Positions 32,963 to 41,756 of a stretch of 64,000 bases of DNA are shown one piece after another. The number at the start of each line of letters is the position of its first letter. Position 1 is the first letter of the stretch. Under the pieces are notes generated by a model, which saw only the letters and a program-made list of their open reading frames with translations, made no database searches and was not told where the DNA came from. The position numbers and the translations under genes were made by a program. Source of the stretch: Burkholderia sp. Leaf177 (lineage in GTDB: Bacteria > Pseudomonadota > Gammaproteobacteria > Burkholderiales > Burkholderiaceae); the NCBI RefSeq assembly GCF_001424345.1, contig NZ_LMPF01000023.1:298179-362178 (forward strand), read 5' to 3'.

Positions 32963-33327
32963 GGGTTGCTGCTTTTTAGGTCTTTGCACGTTCCGTTCTA
33001 GATGTTCTCTTTAGCACTGTTAGCCACTAGCCGTGGCAGGGCTTCATTTCACGAGGTTCGACGCTGGCGCTTGGGCGGTTGTTTATAGTGGTTGGGGTTG
33101 GTGCCGGGTTGCTACTGCTTGGGGCTTTGCGGGTTCTGTCTTAGCTGACTTCTTTATCACTATTAGCCACTGTCCGTGGCGGGACTTCATTTCACAAGGT
33201 TTGCCACTGGGGCTCGGGCGGTAGTTTGTCTTGGTCGGGGTTGATGCCGGGTTGCTGCTTTTTGGGGCTTCTCGGCTTCTGTCTTAGCTGTTCTCTTCAG
33301 CACTGTTAGCCACTGGCCGTGGTGGGC
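32963..33327. repeat. 143-bp degenerate tandem repeat, about 2.5 copies
   Basis: Units begin with GGGTTGCT at 32963, 33106 and 33249, exactly 143 bp apart; the third copy ends near 33327. Shared landmarks are CTGTCTTAGCTG and GTTAGCCACT followed by CCGTGG. Divergence among copies argues that the array is not an assembly artefact. A further decayed part may precede it. It forms the left border of the foreign pocket. Confidence 0.85.
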
Positions 33328-33608
33328 CATATATAAACCGCACCGGGGCACGCGCCTTGCAAATAACCTCGAGCGCTTGCTGTAGCTGTCGAATCAGCGC
33401 GACAAGGTTAGCCATGTTCGACGCCGTATAGGTCACACTCTTGGTGCCGTCGCCTTGCGCGTACGAATACGACACACCCTGCCCGCCGTCGAGAGTCGCA
33501 AATATCGGCTTGCGCTTCGGAGAGTTGCGCTTCAAGTTGCGCTCGCGTTATGCCGCTAAAAAGGCTCGTCGCGGGGTCGTTACAGCATGGGCGCATGTAC
33601 GGACACAT
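33284..33608 (-). pseudogene. Frameshifted phage gpW-like head-tail joining protein
   Basis: Two overlapping minus-strand frames together resemble gpW of lambdoid phages. The first gives LFSGITRAQLEAQLSEAQAD. The second gives SYAQGDGTKSVTYTASNMAN and then APVRFIYGP. A single frameshift near 33490 separates them. The last codons run into the 143-bp repeat, so the natural C-terminus is lost or fused. It is a decayed prophage trace. Confidence 0.6.
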
Positions 33609-33877
33609 GAGAGTCCTTTAAAGTCGTGCGGCGAATCCGCGGGCCTTTTCTTGGATCACGCGGCGCGCGCACACGCGATGCACGGTGTTATGTCCCGTCG
33701 CTATTGCTTGCATCGTTCGCCGCTTGGCCGGGATTGCTTCCTTTCCCATTCGTCGCACGCGCGTTGCGTAATGCGGATTGCACCTCACATTTGAAGATAT
33801 GACATTGCGCCTATTTTGAGATTGATGCGCGCAAAAGTGCGTTAGCGTAGCGAGCCATGCATTAACAAAAAATCAGG

Positions 33878-34717
33878 ATGACAACCGAATTGACGCGGTA
33901 CGACAGATTCCGTTATGTGATGCGCAAGGCGCAACGCTTCAGTGTTGGCGATGACGCCGATAAAACGAAGGCTGGGCGCGCCATGTTGATGAACGCCGAC
34001 ATGCACATATGGGAGTCGAACACAGCGCTTGTGGCGCGCGTCGAAACGTTTCTGCGCGGCGGCTTTTCGTGGTATTCCCAATCGGACAAGAGCGCGCGGG
34101 ACACGCTGCAGACGTTGCTCTCATACGTGCGTGATGGCGCGGTCGACATCTTGCAGGAAAGCGGCGCGACTACAAACGCGTTCGAGAACGGCGGCTTCAC
34201 GCTTGACCCGCCAGCGCGACAAGAAAAACCGGATGCGCCGCCGTTCGATTACAACGCGCTCCTAGAACCGGATCGTCAATCGCTACGCGAATACAACGCA
34301 GCTATTGACGCGCGTATCGAGCAGGAAGCGCGATTGAACCCGTTGCCCTTCGAAACGGTGAAAGAATCGGAAATGCCGTTCCTGCTTTCGGTTGTGAGCA
34401 TGGTTGCGCGTAGCGCAAACCTTGGACGCCAAGCGGTGCAGAAGGCAGCGTCCGGGCTTGGCGATATAGCAGACAACGCAAGTACGCCGTTGGGCCACGC
34501 GGCCCCGTTTGAGTACGTTAAGAGCATGGCGCGCGATGATGTATTGTCTATAGCCGCGCGCGGAGTGAGTGAATCACACGAAGGGGAATGCTTCGCAGAT
34601 TACGAGAACGACTTAGAAATGTGCAATTTCGCAGGTGCACTGTATAAAGACCCGCGCACATTGGCTCTATGCAAGCAAAGGGCGTTTTCGAATTACCAAT
34701 CCTGTAGGGGTTACTGA
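33878..34717 (+). CDS. Unknown protein with C-terminal paired-cysteine module, possible effector
   Basis: I do not recognise this 279-residue protein. There is no signal peptide or membrane helix. The C-terminal 43 residues hold four cysteines at 238, 249, 265 and 276 in the symmetric pattern C-x10-C-x15-C-x10-C, in helical sequence such as ECFADYENDLEMCNF. This suggests a disulfide-clasped helical hairpin, and disulfides imply function outside the cytoplasm. The gene is immediately followed (TGA-ATG) by a 100-residue acidic protein. The pair sits in a phage-scarred pocket with lower GC than its surroundings. An effector with its immunity protein is one reading; a phage morphogenesis gene is another. 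Confidence 0.55.
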   Translation: MTTELTRYDRFRYVMRKAQRFSVGDDADKTKAGRAMLMNADMHIWESNTALVARVETFLRGGFSWYSQSDKSARDTLQTLLSYVRDGAVDILQESGATTNAFENGGFTLDPPARQEKPDAPPFDYNALLEPDRQSLREYNAAIDARIEQEARLNPLPFETVKESEMPFLLSVVSMVARSANLGRQAVQKAASGLGDIADNASTPLGHAAPFEYVKSMARDDVLSIAARGVSESHEGECFADYENDLEMCNFAGALYKDPRTLALCKQRAFSNYQSCRGY

Positions 34718-35020
34718 ATGAATCTACGATACTTAGTTACCGGCTATGATCCGGCTACAAAAACACTTCGTCAGTTTTTTGTAGCCGCAAACGCGATAAG
34801 CGGTATTAGTGATGCACAAAACCGAACCCTTATCGAAGTCCCCGTGGATGATGAAAATGTGCTCGATGATGAGGCGGCGCGACGAATCGGAGGTATGGTT
34901 TTGATGTCGCTAGTTTCACAATACCCCGAATTGCGCCCGCTCGCGTTGATAACGGACGGCGACGGGAAAACGCTAATAGAGCGGACGGACGGGGGGCGAA
35001 AGTCGCCGTTTGAGCCGTAG
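34718..35020 (+). CDS. Small acidic protein, possible immunity partner
   Basis: This 100-residue protein starts directly after the stop codon of the preceding gene, so the two are surely co-translated. It has no signal or membrane segment. It begins YLVTGYDPATKTLRQFF and contains an acidic middle, VPVDDENVLDDEAARR. I do not recognise the family. Size, acidity and coupling to a larger cysteine-bearing gene are what immunity proteins look like, but that is inference. Confidence 0.55.
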   Translation: MNLRYLVTGYDPATKTLRQFFVAANAISGISDAQNRTLIEVPVDDENVLDDEAARRIGGMVLMSLVSQYPELRPLALITDGDGKTLIERTDGGRKSPFEP

Positions 35021-35072
35021 AAGCGCCGTCAAGCGCTTAGTGGCCCAAGAGTTGGGACTTGCTATCACCGCG

Positions 35073-35261
35073 TTATGCCGCGTGTTGGTAGTTGTCATCC
35101 TGCCCGTCTAGATTGACGTTAGACCATTCGAGCGAGAGCATTTCTGTTAGCCGCATACCCGTATTAAGCGCGGTCAGTACGGCGAGTTTGAGGTAGCCAG
35201 CGAACACGCCGTCGAGCGCTGAAAGCGTAATCCTACGCGCGTTACGAGTCATGCGGCGCAC
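35073..35261 (-). pseudogene. Tyrosine recombinase (phage integrase) remnant
   Basis: The 62-residue frame contains VLTALNTGMRLTEMLSLEW followed by NVNLD. This is the first catalytic-arginine box of phage integrases, normally near the middle of a ~300-400 residue enzyme. The N-terminal domain and the H-x-x-R and Tyr boxes are missing. It supports a phage or island origin for the pocket. Confidence 0.6.
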
Positions 35262-35473
35262 TCTGCGCGCACCTGCGATTCGTGGTCTTCGAGCGCTTGC
35301 ATAAGCCCGATACGTTCGTCATCGGTTGCCGCTGGGGTTAGCGGAAAACTCAGGCAAAATCCAGCGTTGAACTGTTCTGCACAACGGAGCACACTGTAAG
35401 ACGTGACTTGCTATTTAAAAGAGGATTCGCACCGTTTAGGATATCAGCGCATCGCATTTTTTACCCCGGACAG
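35262..35473. other. Unassigned right part of the foreign pocket
   Basis: No frame with recognisable coding content was found. The sequence beside the integrase remnant may be more decayed phage DNA. Confidence 0.4.
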
Positions 35474-35560
35474 AGTGGCTAACAGTGATAAAGAGATCAG
35501 CTAAGACAGAACCCGGGAAGACCTGAAAAGCAGCAACCCAGCATCAACCCCCGACCACTC
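35474..35560. repeat. Inverted copy of the 143-bp repeat, right border of the pocket
   Basis: Read on the minus strand this segment matches the repeat at 33249-33314: GGGTTGCTGCTTTT, then TTCTGTCTTAGCTG, and then GTTAGCCACT. The inner end (AGTGGCTAAC at 35474-35483) is the inverse of GTTAGCCACT at 33305-33314, so both copies stop at the same point facing the pocket. Confidence 0.8.
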
Positions 35561-35654
35561 CCACCCAACCCTCCCGTCCCCCGGTAAACCTCCCCATTGC
35601 GCCAGCAATATCCTCTTGCTACCGTCCCCGGTGCCACCAAAAAACCCACCCCTG

Positions 35655-36638
35655 ATGCCACCGATCGAAGACTTTCATTTCTTGCTGCTGCCGGAGTTTT
35701 CGTCCATCGGCTTCATGTCGGCTATCGAACCGCTGCGCGTGGCAAATCGCTTTCGCGGCGAACTCTACCAATGGCACATTCTAACCACCGACGGCGGCCC
35801 CGTTTGCGCCAGCAACGGCATCTCCCTCAACGCAGAATGCGCCCTCGCCGACGTCAAATCAGCTCAGAACGTCATCGTGGTCGCCGGGTTCAACCCGCTC
35901 AGCCAATACTCCCGCGAAGTCGCCGAATGGCTGCGCAAGATGGACCGCGCAGGCGCAACCCTCGGCGGTATCGATACAGGCAGCTTCATCCTCGCCGAAG
36001 CCGGTCTCCTGCAGCACGAACGCGTGACCCTGCACTGGGAAGCGGCATCGGCGTTTCAGGAACGCTATCCCTCGCTGGCTGTAAGTCAGGAACTCTTCGA
36101 AATCGATGCACGCCGCATCACGTGCGCGGGCGGCACGGCGTCTATCGACTTGATGCTGGACCTGATCGGCCGCGGCCATGGCGTGGAACTCGCCGCGCAA
36201 GTGTCAGAACAGTTCGTGCTCGGCCGCATCCGGCAACGCTCGGACCATCAGCGCATGCAGATCGCGGCGCGTTATGGCATCCACAATCGCAAGCTGATTC
36301 AAGTGATCGGGGTGATGGAACAGCACATGGAGGAACCGCTGTCGCCCGATGCATTGGCGGAAGAAATCGGCGTGACGCGTCGTCAACTCGAACGCCTGTT
36401 CTGCTCTGCGCTGAAAGACACGCCGACGCATTTCTATCTCGGCCTGCGCCTTGCGCGCGCCCGCGAATTGCTGCAGCAAACGGATATGTCGATCACCACG
36501 GTGTGTGTGGCGTGCGGCTTCGAATCGCCATCGCACTTTTCTCGCACGTATCGCACGCGCTTTGGTTCCAGTCCGCGACAGGACCGCGCTTCGCCACGCG
36601 CGGCACCCCCACTTCAGGTCTCCGCCGCGGTGGCTTGA
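35655..36638 (+). CDS. cdhR: GlxA-type AraC regulator of carnitine catabolism
   Basis: The 327-residue protein has an N-terminal DJ-1/PfpI-like ligand domain (FHFLLLPEFSSIGFMSAIEPL) and a C-terminal AraC helix-turn-helix pair ending VACGFESPSHFSRTYRTRFG. In P. aeruginosa CdhR activates caiX-cdhCAB in response to carnitine and sits beside caiX. Here the same pair is split by the foreign pocket. The start at 35655 aligns with family N-termini; the frame is open 39 bp more. It converges on the porin gene with 6 bp between stops. Confidence 0.87.
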   Translation: MPPIEDFHFLLLPEFSSIGFMSAIEPLRVANRFRGELYQWHILTTDGGPVCASNGISLNAECALADVKSAQNVIVVAGFNPLSQYSREVAEWLRKMDRAGATLGGIDTGSFILAEAGLLQHERVTLHWEAASAFQERYPSLAVSQELFEIDARRITCAGGTASIDLMLDLIGRGHGVELAAQVSEQFVLGRIRQRSDHQRMQIAARYGIHNRKLIQVIGVMEQHMEEPLSPDALAEEIGVTRRQLERLFCSALKDTPTHFYLGLRLARARELLQQTDMSITTVCVACGFESPSHFSRTYRTRFGSSPRQDRASPRAAPPLQVSAAVA

Positions 36639-36644
36639 ACGTCT

Positions 36645-37793
36645 TTAGAACGAGTGCCGCAGACCGATACGTACATCGCTTTGCGTATTCGATGTCGATG
36701 GCGTGAAGCTATATCCAATCACCGCATCCACTCCGTTCGATGCCCTCAGGTAATCGCCGGAGATGTAGACATCGGTACGCTTGGACAAGAGGTAATGTAA
36801 CGCGAGCGAACCCATGTTCCACTTGTGCCCCTCGAAGGCCGTGAATTGATAACCGCCGTAGAGAATGAGCGCCGGCGTGAAGTTATAGGACGCGCCGCCC
36901 TCGCCCACATGCATGTGCGACGATTGTCCAAAACCCTTGATCGTGGTGTACGTATAGTTGCCGAGCAGCATGAGGTTGCCGAACGCATACGATGAACCAA
37001 TGCCGTAAGTCGCCTGGCTATCGACAGCAAGCGGCGTGCTGCTGAACAGATCGTTGAATGCACCAGTTGCCGGGTCCACCGTTGCAACAGTCTGGCCGAG
37101 GAAGGTCTTCGTGCCGATCATCGCGTAGGGATCGAACGCGTAGATGCCGTTCGGGTTGTTCAGGCGCGTGTATGCCGTGCCAATCGTGAAGTCGCCATGC
37201 GCGTAGTGCGCGCCTGCGCTATACGCGCTTTGCTGATGAAAATTGCCGGAGACATTGCCGAACGAATACATGCCGCCGAACGTGAGACCGCTGATGTCGG
37301 GCGACATGTATTTGATCGCGTTCGGCAAACGGTCGCCGTTCATGCGGTCGAAGTCGCCTTGGTGGATCGCGTAGCCGCTTGCGAACGCGGAGATATTGTA
37401 GCCTTCCATGAACTCGTTGGTCATGTCGAGCTGGTTACCCAGCGACACCGTTCCCCACTGGCTCTGCAATCCGACATACGCCTGACGCCCGAACTCCGCG
37501 CCGCCGAACGCGTATCGCCCGGTGCCGATATGAAAACCGGACTCCAGCGCGAAGATCGCCTTCAATCCGCCGCCGAGATCTTCAACGCCCTTGAACCCCA
37601 GCCGGTTGCCGTACGAGATGCCGTCCTCGAAGCGAAAGGCGTGCGAGCCGCCGGTGTTGTTCACGTAGGTGATACCCGCGTCCAGAATGCCGTACAACGT
37701 CACGCTGCCTTGTGCGTGGACCACGGCGGGTGCGGATACGGCGCTTGCGCTCAATGCAAGGGCCGCCAGCTTTGCGGCATTTCGCTTCTTCAT
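36645..37793 (-). CDS. Gram-negative porin (OmpC/Bcsp-like, betaproteobacterial)
   Basis: The 382-residue protein has a signal peptide ending VVHAQ, then SVTLYGILDAGITYVNN, the canonical N-terminus of Burkholderia/Neisseria-type trimeric porins. It ends in the terminal phenylalanine (RHSF) needed for barrel assembly. GGGAGA precedes the start. It lies downstream of choX and carries an AraC-type direct repeat 240 bp upstream, so it may be the outer-membrane entry route for carnitine or choline compounds (inference). Confidence 0.93.
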   Translation of the reverse strand: MKKRNAAKLAALALSASAVSAPAVVHAQGSVTLYGILDAGITYVNNTGGSHAFRFEDGISYGNRLGFKGVEDLGGGLKAIFALESGFHIGTGRYAFGGAEFGRQAYVGLQSQWGTVSLGNQLDMTNEFMEGYNISAFASGYAIHQGDFDRMNGDRLPNAIKYMSPDISGLTFGGMYSFGNVSGNFHQQSAYSAGAHYAHGDFTIGTAYTRLNNPNGIYAFDPYAMIGTKTFLGQTVATVDPATGAFNDLFSSTPLAVDSQATYGIGSSYAFGNLMLLGNYTYTTIKGFGQSSHMHVGEGGASYNFTPALILYGGYQFTAFEGHKWNMGSLALHYLLSKRTDVYISGDYLRASNGVDAVIGYSFTPSTSNTQSDVRIGLRHSF

Positions 37794-38031
37794 CGTTGAT
37801 TCTCCCTGATGCCCGGTTGCTCGTTGCGTTGGATAAAGCGAGTCCCGCGCTGCTCCGGCGAAGCCGTCCCGAAGGGCAGCCTCGCGCAACGCTCCCGCTC
37901 GATTTTTTATTGCTGAGACTTGTTGGTACGGTGATCTGAAGCTAGTGATGCCGGCGCTCGCTGCGGCACTTTCAAATGCGCGCACCAGCCATGCAAAAGT
38001 ACGGGTCCATATTTAACGGGGCTCGACGGTT

Positions 38032-38058
38032 TGCGACGAAAACCTGCCCATGTGCGAC
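38032..38058. promoter_or_regulatory. TGCGACG direct repeat upstream of the porin gene
   Basis: TGCGACG occurs at 38032 and 38053, exactly 21 bp apart, in the 273-bp choX-porin gap. It has the same orientation relative to the downstream minus-strand gene as the caiX and betaine-binding protein sites. Confidence 0.55.
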
Positions 38059-38066
38059 GTATGTTG

Positions 38067-39017
38067 TTATTTCGATCCAAGCGCGGTTTGCACGGCTTGC
38101 AAACCATTCGCGCCTGTGGCCGTAGTCACACCATCGAGCCAACCCGTCAAGACATCGGGATTGCGCTTGAGCGCCGCGGCGGCAGCGGTATCGATGTTGG
38201 TCTTGTTTTGCAGCACGTCCGCGATGATCCCGTTTTCGAGGTCCACATTGAAGGTCATCTGCTTGAACAGGCGTCCGACGTTAGGGCATTCGCCGATATA
38301 CCCCGTGCGTGCCACCGTGTTCACCGTCGCGCCGCCGAAGTTCGGGCCGAAGTACTTGTCGCCGCCATCGAGGTAAGTGAGATGAAATTTCGTGTTCATC
38401 AAATGCGGTTCCCACGCGAGAAACACGATCCATTTCTTCTCCCGCACAGCACGCTCGACCTGCGTCAGCATGCCGGTTTCGCTGGATTCAACGAGCTTCC
38501 AGCCATTGAGTCCGAAAGCCTTTTCATCGACCATTTTCTTGATGTTCTGGTTCGCCGGCGCACCCGGTTCAATGCCGTAGATCTTGCTTTCGAACTTGTC
38601 CGCGTTCTTCTGCAAATCGGCGAAGGTGTGGACGCCCGCGGCGGCCACATAGTCGGGAACGGCAAGCGTGAACTTGGCGTTGCTCAGGTTGGGATGCACG
38701 ACCTCGATTGATTTTTCATCGACGAAAGGTTTGACCATGGGTGCCTGTGCAGGCATCCAGTTGCCGAGGAACGCGTCGATCTGCCCTTTCTTCAACCCTT
38801 GATACGTGATCGGCACCGATAGATTCGATACGGTCTGCTTGTAGCCCAGCGCCTTCAGCACCACGCCGGCCATGGCGTTGGTTGCGTCGATATCAGTCCA
38901 GCCCGGGTCCGCCATCTTCACCTGCAAGCAGCTTTGAGGTTCGGCCGCGACCACCGAGCTAATTGATGCGCAAAGCGCCGCAATGCAGAATAGTGCTTGT
39001 TTCAAGGGCTTTTTCAT
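38067..39017 (-). CDS. choX: Choline ABC transporter substrate-binding protein
   Basis: The 316-residue protein has a Sec signal (ALFCIAALCASISSVVAAE) and the quaternary-amine-binding fold. Aromatics are visible in DPGWTDI, LGNWMPA and FLAWEPHLMN. It is close in style to caiX but follows choline-sulfatase betC by 39 bp on the same strand, as in choline-uptake gene sets. The start is preceded by AGGAAGG. Choline is the likely ligand. No permease or ATPase is present nearby. Confidence 0.85.
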   Translation of the reverse strand: MKKPLKQALFCIAALCASISSVVAAEPQSCLQVKMADPGWTDIDATNAMAGVVLKALGYKQTVSNLSVPITYQGLKKGQIDAFLGNWMPAQAPMVKPFVDEKSIEVVHPNLSNAKFTLAVPDYVAAAGVHTFADLQKNADKFESKIYGIEPGAPANQNIKKMVDEKAFGLNGWKLVESSETGMLTQVERAVREKKWIVFLAWEPHLMNTKFHLTYLDGGDKYFGPNFGGATVNTVARTGYIGECPNVGRLFKQMTFNVDLENGIIADVLQNKTNIDTAAAAALKRNPDVLTGWLDGVTTATGANGLQAVQTALGSK

Positions 39018-39056
39018 GGTGCCTTCCTGTGGGTGTGTTTTTTTAAAGCGCCTGAA

Positions 39057-40595
39057 TCACTTCTTAACGGCGGGAAAACGCGCCATTGCTTCGAGCGTGT
39101 CCAGGTCGATGTGATTGCGCATATAACGCTGGCTGGCATCGACCGAGGGCTGCCAATCCCATGATTCGATCACGCCTTGCGTGGTGGCATCGAAATGAAA
39201 CTGGCGGCGTCGCTGGCTTTGCACCACGTCTTCTCGCAGCTTCGCGAGATCCCAACGTTCCGCGATTTCCGCACGGAATGCAGCGACCTGCGCCGCGTGT
39301 TCCGGATGCGTGGCCAAGTTCGTTCGCTCGAGCGGATCGGCGGTGACGTTAAAAAGCTGATCGGGATCGGCCGGCGTATGGATGAACTTGAAATCGCCGC
39401 GACGCAACATGACGATAGGCGCAATCGCCCCTTCGGCAAGGTATTCGCCAATGGCTTCATCGTGCGCCCGAGGCTCGCCGCGAAGATGCGGCACGAGGCT
39501 TCTGCCATCGAGCGTATCGGGCCACACGGAGCGTTCGGAACCACGGCCCAGCTCGACCAGCGTCGGCAACACGTCGAGATGCGAGACCGACGCCTTCACA
39601 TGTCGCGCCTCGAATTGTCCCGGCGCATGCACGATCAGCGGCACGCGGCACCCGCCTTCGAAGAACGTCATCTTGTACCAAAGGCCGCGTTCGCCGAGCA
39701 TCTCGCCATGATCGGATGTCACGATCACGATGGTGTCATCGGCCATGCCCGATTGATCGAGCGCTTCGAGGATCGCGCCGAATTGCGCATCGACGTATGA
39801 AATCGCGCCGTAATACGCGTGACGTGCGTTGCGAATCTGCTGGTCGGTCGGCGGCGTCTTGTCGGTTTCGCAAACATAGCGGAGACGCTTCGAATGCGGA
39901 TCGGCCGCTTCCAGCGAGTCGCGATACGCGGGCATCTCGATGTCTTCATCGCGATACATGTCCCAGTACTTCTGCGGAATCGCGTAAGGATCGTGCGGAT
40001 GAGTCAGTGACGCCACCACGCAAAACGGCCGCGCATCTTTGCCGGCCTGACGCTCACGAGCAATATCGAAAAGCTTCTGGCGCGTGGTGTACGTGACTTC
40101 GTCGTCGAAATCGAGCTGATTGGTGCGCACGCACGGCCCTGCATCGATTACCGAACTCATGTTGTGATACCAGCTCGGGCGCGTCTCGAAGTCATCCCAG
40201 TTCGGCGTCCAGCCGAAATCGGCCGGGTAGATATCCGTGGTCAGCCGCTCTTCGAAACCGTGCAACTGATCGGGACCGCAGAAATGCATCTTTCCCGAAA
40301 GAACGGTCCTGTACCCCTCCGCGCGCAGATAATGTGCGAACGTCAATGTTTGCGATGGAAATTCGGCGGCGTTATCGTAGGCACCTATGTTGGATGGCAG
40401 CTTGCCGGACAAGAATGAAAAGCGCGAAGGCGCGCACAACGGACTCGCGCAGTAAGCGGAATCGAACACCACGCCGCGCGCCGCGAGCGCGTCCATGTTC
40501 GGTGTTTTTGTCACGTGGTGACCATAAGCCGATAACGCGAATGGCGTCATCTGGTCGGCCATGAGGATCAGGATATTTTGTCTGGGCTTAAGCAT
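39057..40595 (-). CDS. betC: Choline-sulfatase
   Basis: The 512-residue protein is a type I sulfatase. The formylglycine site is CAPSR with Cys54, the same number as in S. meliloti BetC. Metal-binding Asp residues occur in ILMADQMTP and VTSDHGEMLGE. The C-terminal ~100 residues match the choline-sulfatase tail (QRRRQFHFDATT). It hydrolyses choline-O-sulfate to choline and sulfate. The start at 40595 matches the family; the frame is open 60 bp upstream. A LysR regulator is divergent and choX follows. Confidence 0.95.
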   Translation of the reverse strand: MLKPRQNILILMADQMTPFALSAYGHHVTKTPNMDALAARGVVFDSAYCASPLCAPSRFSFLSGKLPSNIGAYDNAAEFPSQTLTFAHYLRAEGYRTVLSGKMHFCGPDQLHGFEERLTTDIYPADFGWTPNWDDFETRPSWYHNMSSVIDAGPCVRTNQLDFDDEVTYTTRQKLFDIARERQAGKDARPFCVVASLTHPHDPYAIPQKYWDMYRDEDIEMPAYRDSLEAADPHSKRLRYVCETDKTPPTDQQIRNARHAYYGAISYVDAQFGAILEALDQSGMADDTIVIVTSDHGEMLGERGLWYKMTFFEGGCRVPLIVHAPGQFEARHVKASVSHLDVLPTLVELGRGSERSVWPDTLDGRSLVPHLRGEPRAHDEAIGEYLAEGAIAPIVMLRRGDFKFIHTPADPDQLFNVTADPLERTNLATHPEHAAQVAAFRAEIAERWDLAKLREDVVQSQRRRQFHFDATTQGVIESWDWQPSVDASQRYMRNHIDLDTLEAMARFPAVKK

Positions 40596-40663
40596 CGGGT
40601 GAGGCTCGAATAGAATCAATGGGTGAAACGCGGAACGCATTGCATCGCGTATCACTATTGCCG

Positions 40664-40708
40664 TTCAATTCGCGGCTGTGAAGAGAGCAAAACGTTATGA
40701 GCTCATAA
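40664..40708. promoter_or_regulatory. LysR-type sites in the betC/LysR intergenic region
   Basis: TTCA-N11-TGAA at 40664-40682 fits the T-N11-A LysR box. A perfect 14-bp palindrome TTATGAGCTCATAA lies at 40695-40708, 10 bp before the LysR start. Together they could serve activation of betC and autorepression. Confidence 0.5.
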
Positions 40709-40717
40709 GGGGCGCTT

Positions 40718-41638
40718 ATGTCGAGACAGGATCGTTTGCCGCCAATGCAGGCGCTCTCCATGTTCGAGTCCGCCGCGCGTCTTGCCAGCTTTACCGCGGC
40801 CGCGCGCGAACTCGGCTCCACGCAGCCGGCAGTAAGCCAGCGTGTGGTGCAGCTCGAAGAAAATCTCGGCGCGCCGCTGTTCGAGCGAGGGCATCGCGGC
40901 GTGACGCTGACCGAGGACGGGGCGCGCTTGTTCGAAGCCGTGCGCCTGGGCCTGGAAACCATTCGCATCGCCACAAACGATATTCGCGCGCGACACTCGG
41001 CGCCCGCGCAGCAGTCGCTCAACCTTCTGACGGACTTCGGCTTCGCGACCTACTGGCTGATGCCGCGTTTGTCGCAATTCAAGGCGTTGATGCCTGACGT
41101 CGATGTGAAGATCACCACCGCGCAGGACGTGCTCGCGGCGGAACACGATCATGCGGATATCGTGATCGGCTTTGGTCATGTCTCCATGAACTGGCCTGGG
41201 CACGGCACGCTCAAGCTGTTTCCCGAACAGGTCACGCCCGTATGCAGTCCCGCGTTTCTGGCGCGGCACGGCAAGCCGGTGACTGCTGCAGACTTGAGCG
41301 AATTACCGCTGCTGCATCTCGAACCAACGAATCCTGAACGCTGGCTTTCATGGCACGGCTGGTTTGCAGCACACGGGCTGGCCGCGCCGCCTGCGCATCG
41401 CGGCATCACGTTCACTAGCTACGGCTTTGTTGCACACGCCGCGATCATGGGCCAGGGCGTGGCGCTTGGCTGGGCGCCGCTTGTGGATGAACTCGTCGCA
41501 AGCGGGCAATTGATCCGGCTATTCGATACACCCGTGATCACCGACGGAGGATATTTGCTAAGCGCTCCGCGCGCGCAAACAACGACCGTCTGTGCATTCC
41601 GCGATTGGCTGCTCGCGGAATGCGGCGTTGCATCCTGA
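40718..41638 (+). CDS. LysR regulator of choline-sulfate use
   Basis: The 306-residue LysR protein has an N-terminal winged helix (LASFTAAARELGSTQPAVSQ) and a periplasmic-binding-like effector domain. Position divergent from betC matches the putative choline-sulfate utilisation transcription factor found in many proteobacteria. AAGGGG lies just before the start. The effector is presumably choline sulfate or choline. Confidence 0.88.
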   Translation: MSRQDRLPPMQALSMFESAARLASFTAAARELGSTQPAVSQRVVQLEENLGAPLFERGHRGVTLTEDGARLFEAVRLGLETIRIATNDIRARHSAPAQQSLNLLTDFGFATYWLMPRLSQFKALMPDVDVKITTAQDVLAAEHDHADIVIGFGHVSMNWPGHGTLKLFPEQVTPVCSPAFLARHGKPVTAADLSELPLLHLEPTNPERWLSWHGWFAAHGLAAPPAHRGITFTSYGFVAHAAIMGQGVALGWAPLVDELVASGQLIRLFDTPVITDGGYLLSAPRAQTTTVCAFRDWLLAECGVAS

Positions 41639-41756
41639 CGCTCATATACCAGCATCACGGCGCGTAGCTTCTAGCCGGGCGCATACGCGATTTGCTCTAC
41701 TGGCATTTACACGCGCCGTGTTCGCGGCGCTGCCCTTTGCTAGTGGAGAAAACCGC

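Noticed and set aside
32963-33327. 143-bp tandem repeat considered as a CRISPR array
   Set aside because: The unit is far too long, the copies diverge throughout, and there is no short constant repeat with variable spacers.
35021-35072. Possible tRNA fragment or attachment site beside the integrase remnant
   Set aside because: No cloverleaf or tRNA 3' end could be recognised, and no direct repeat pair was found.
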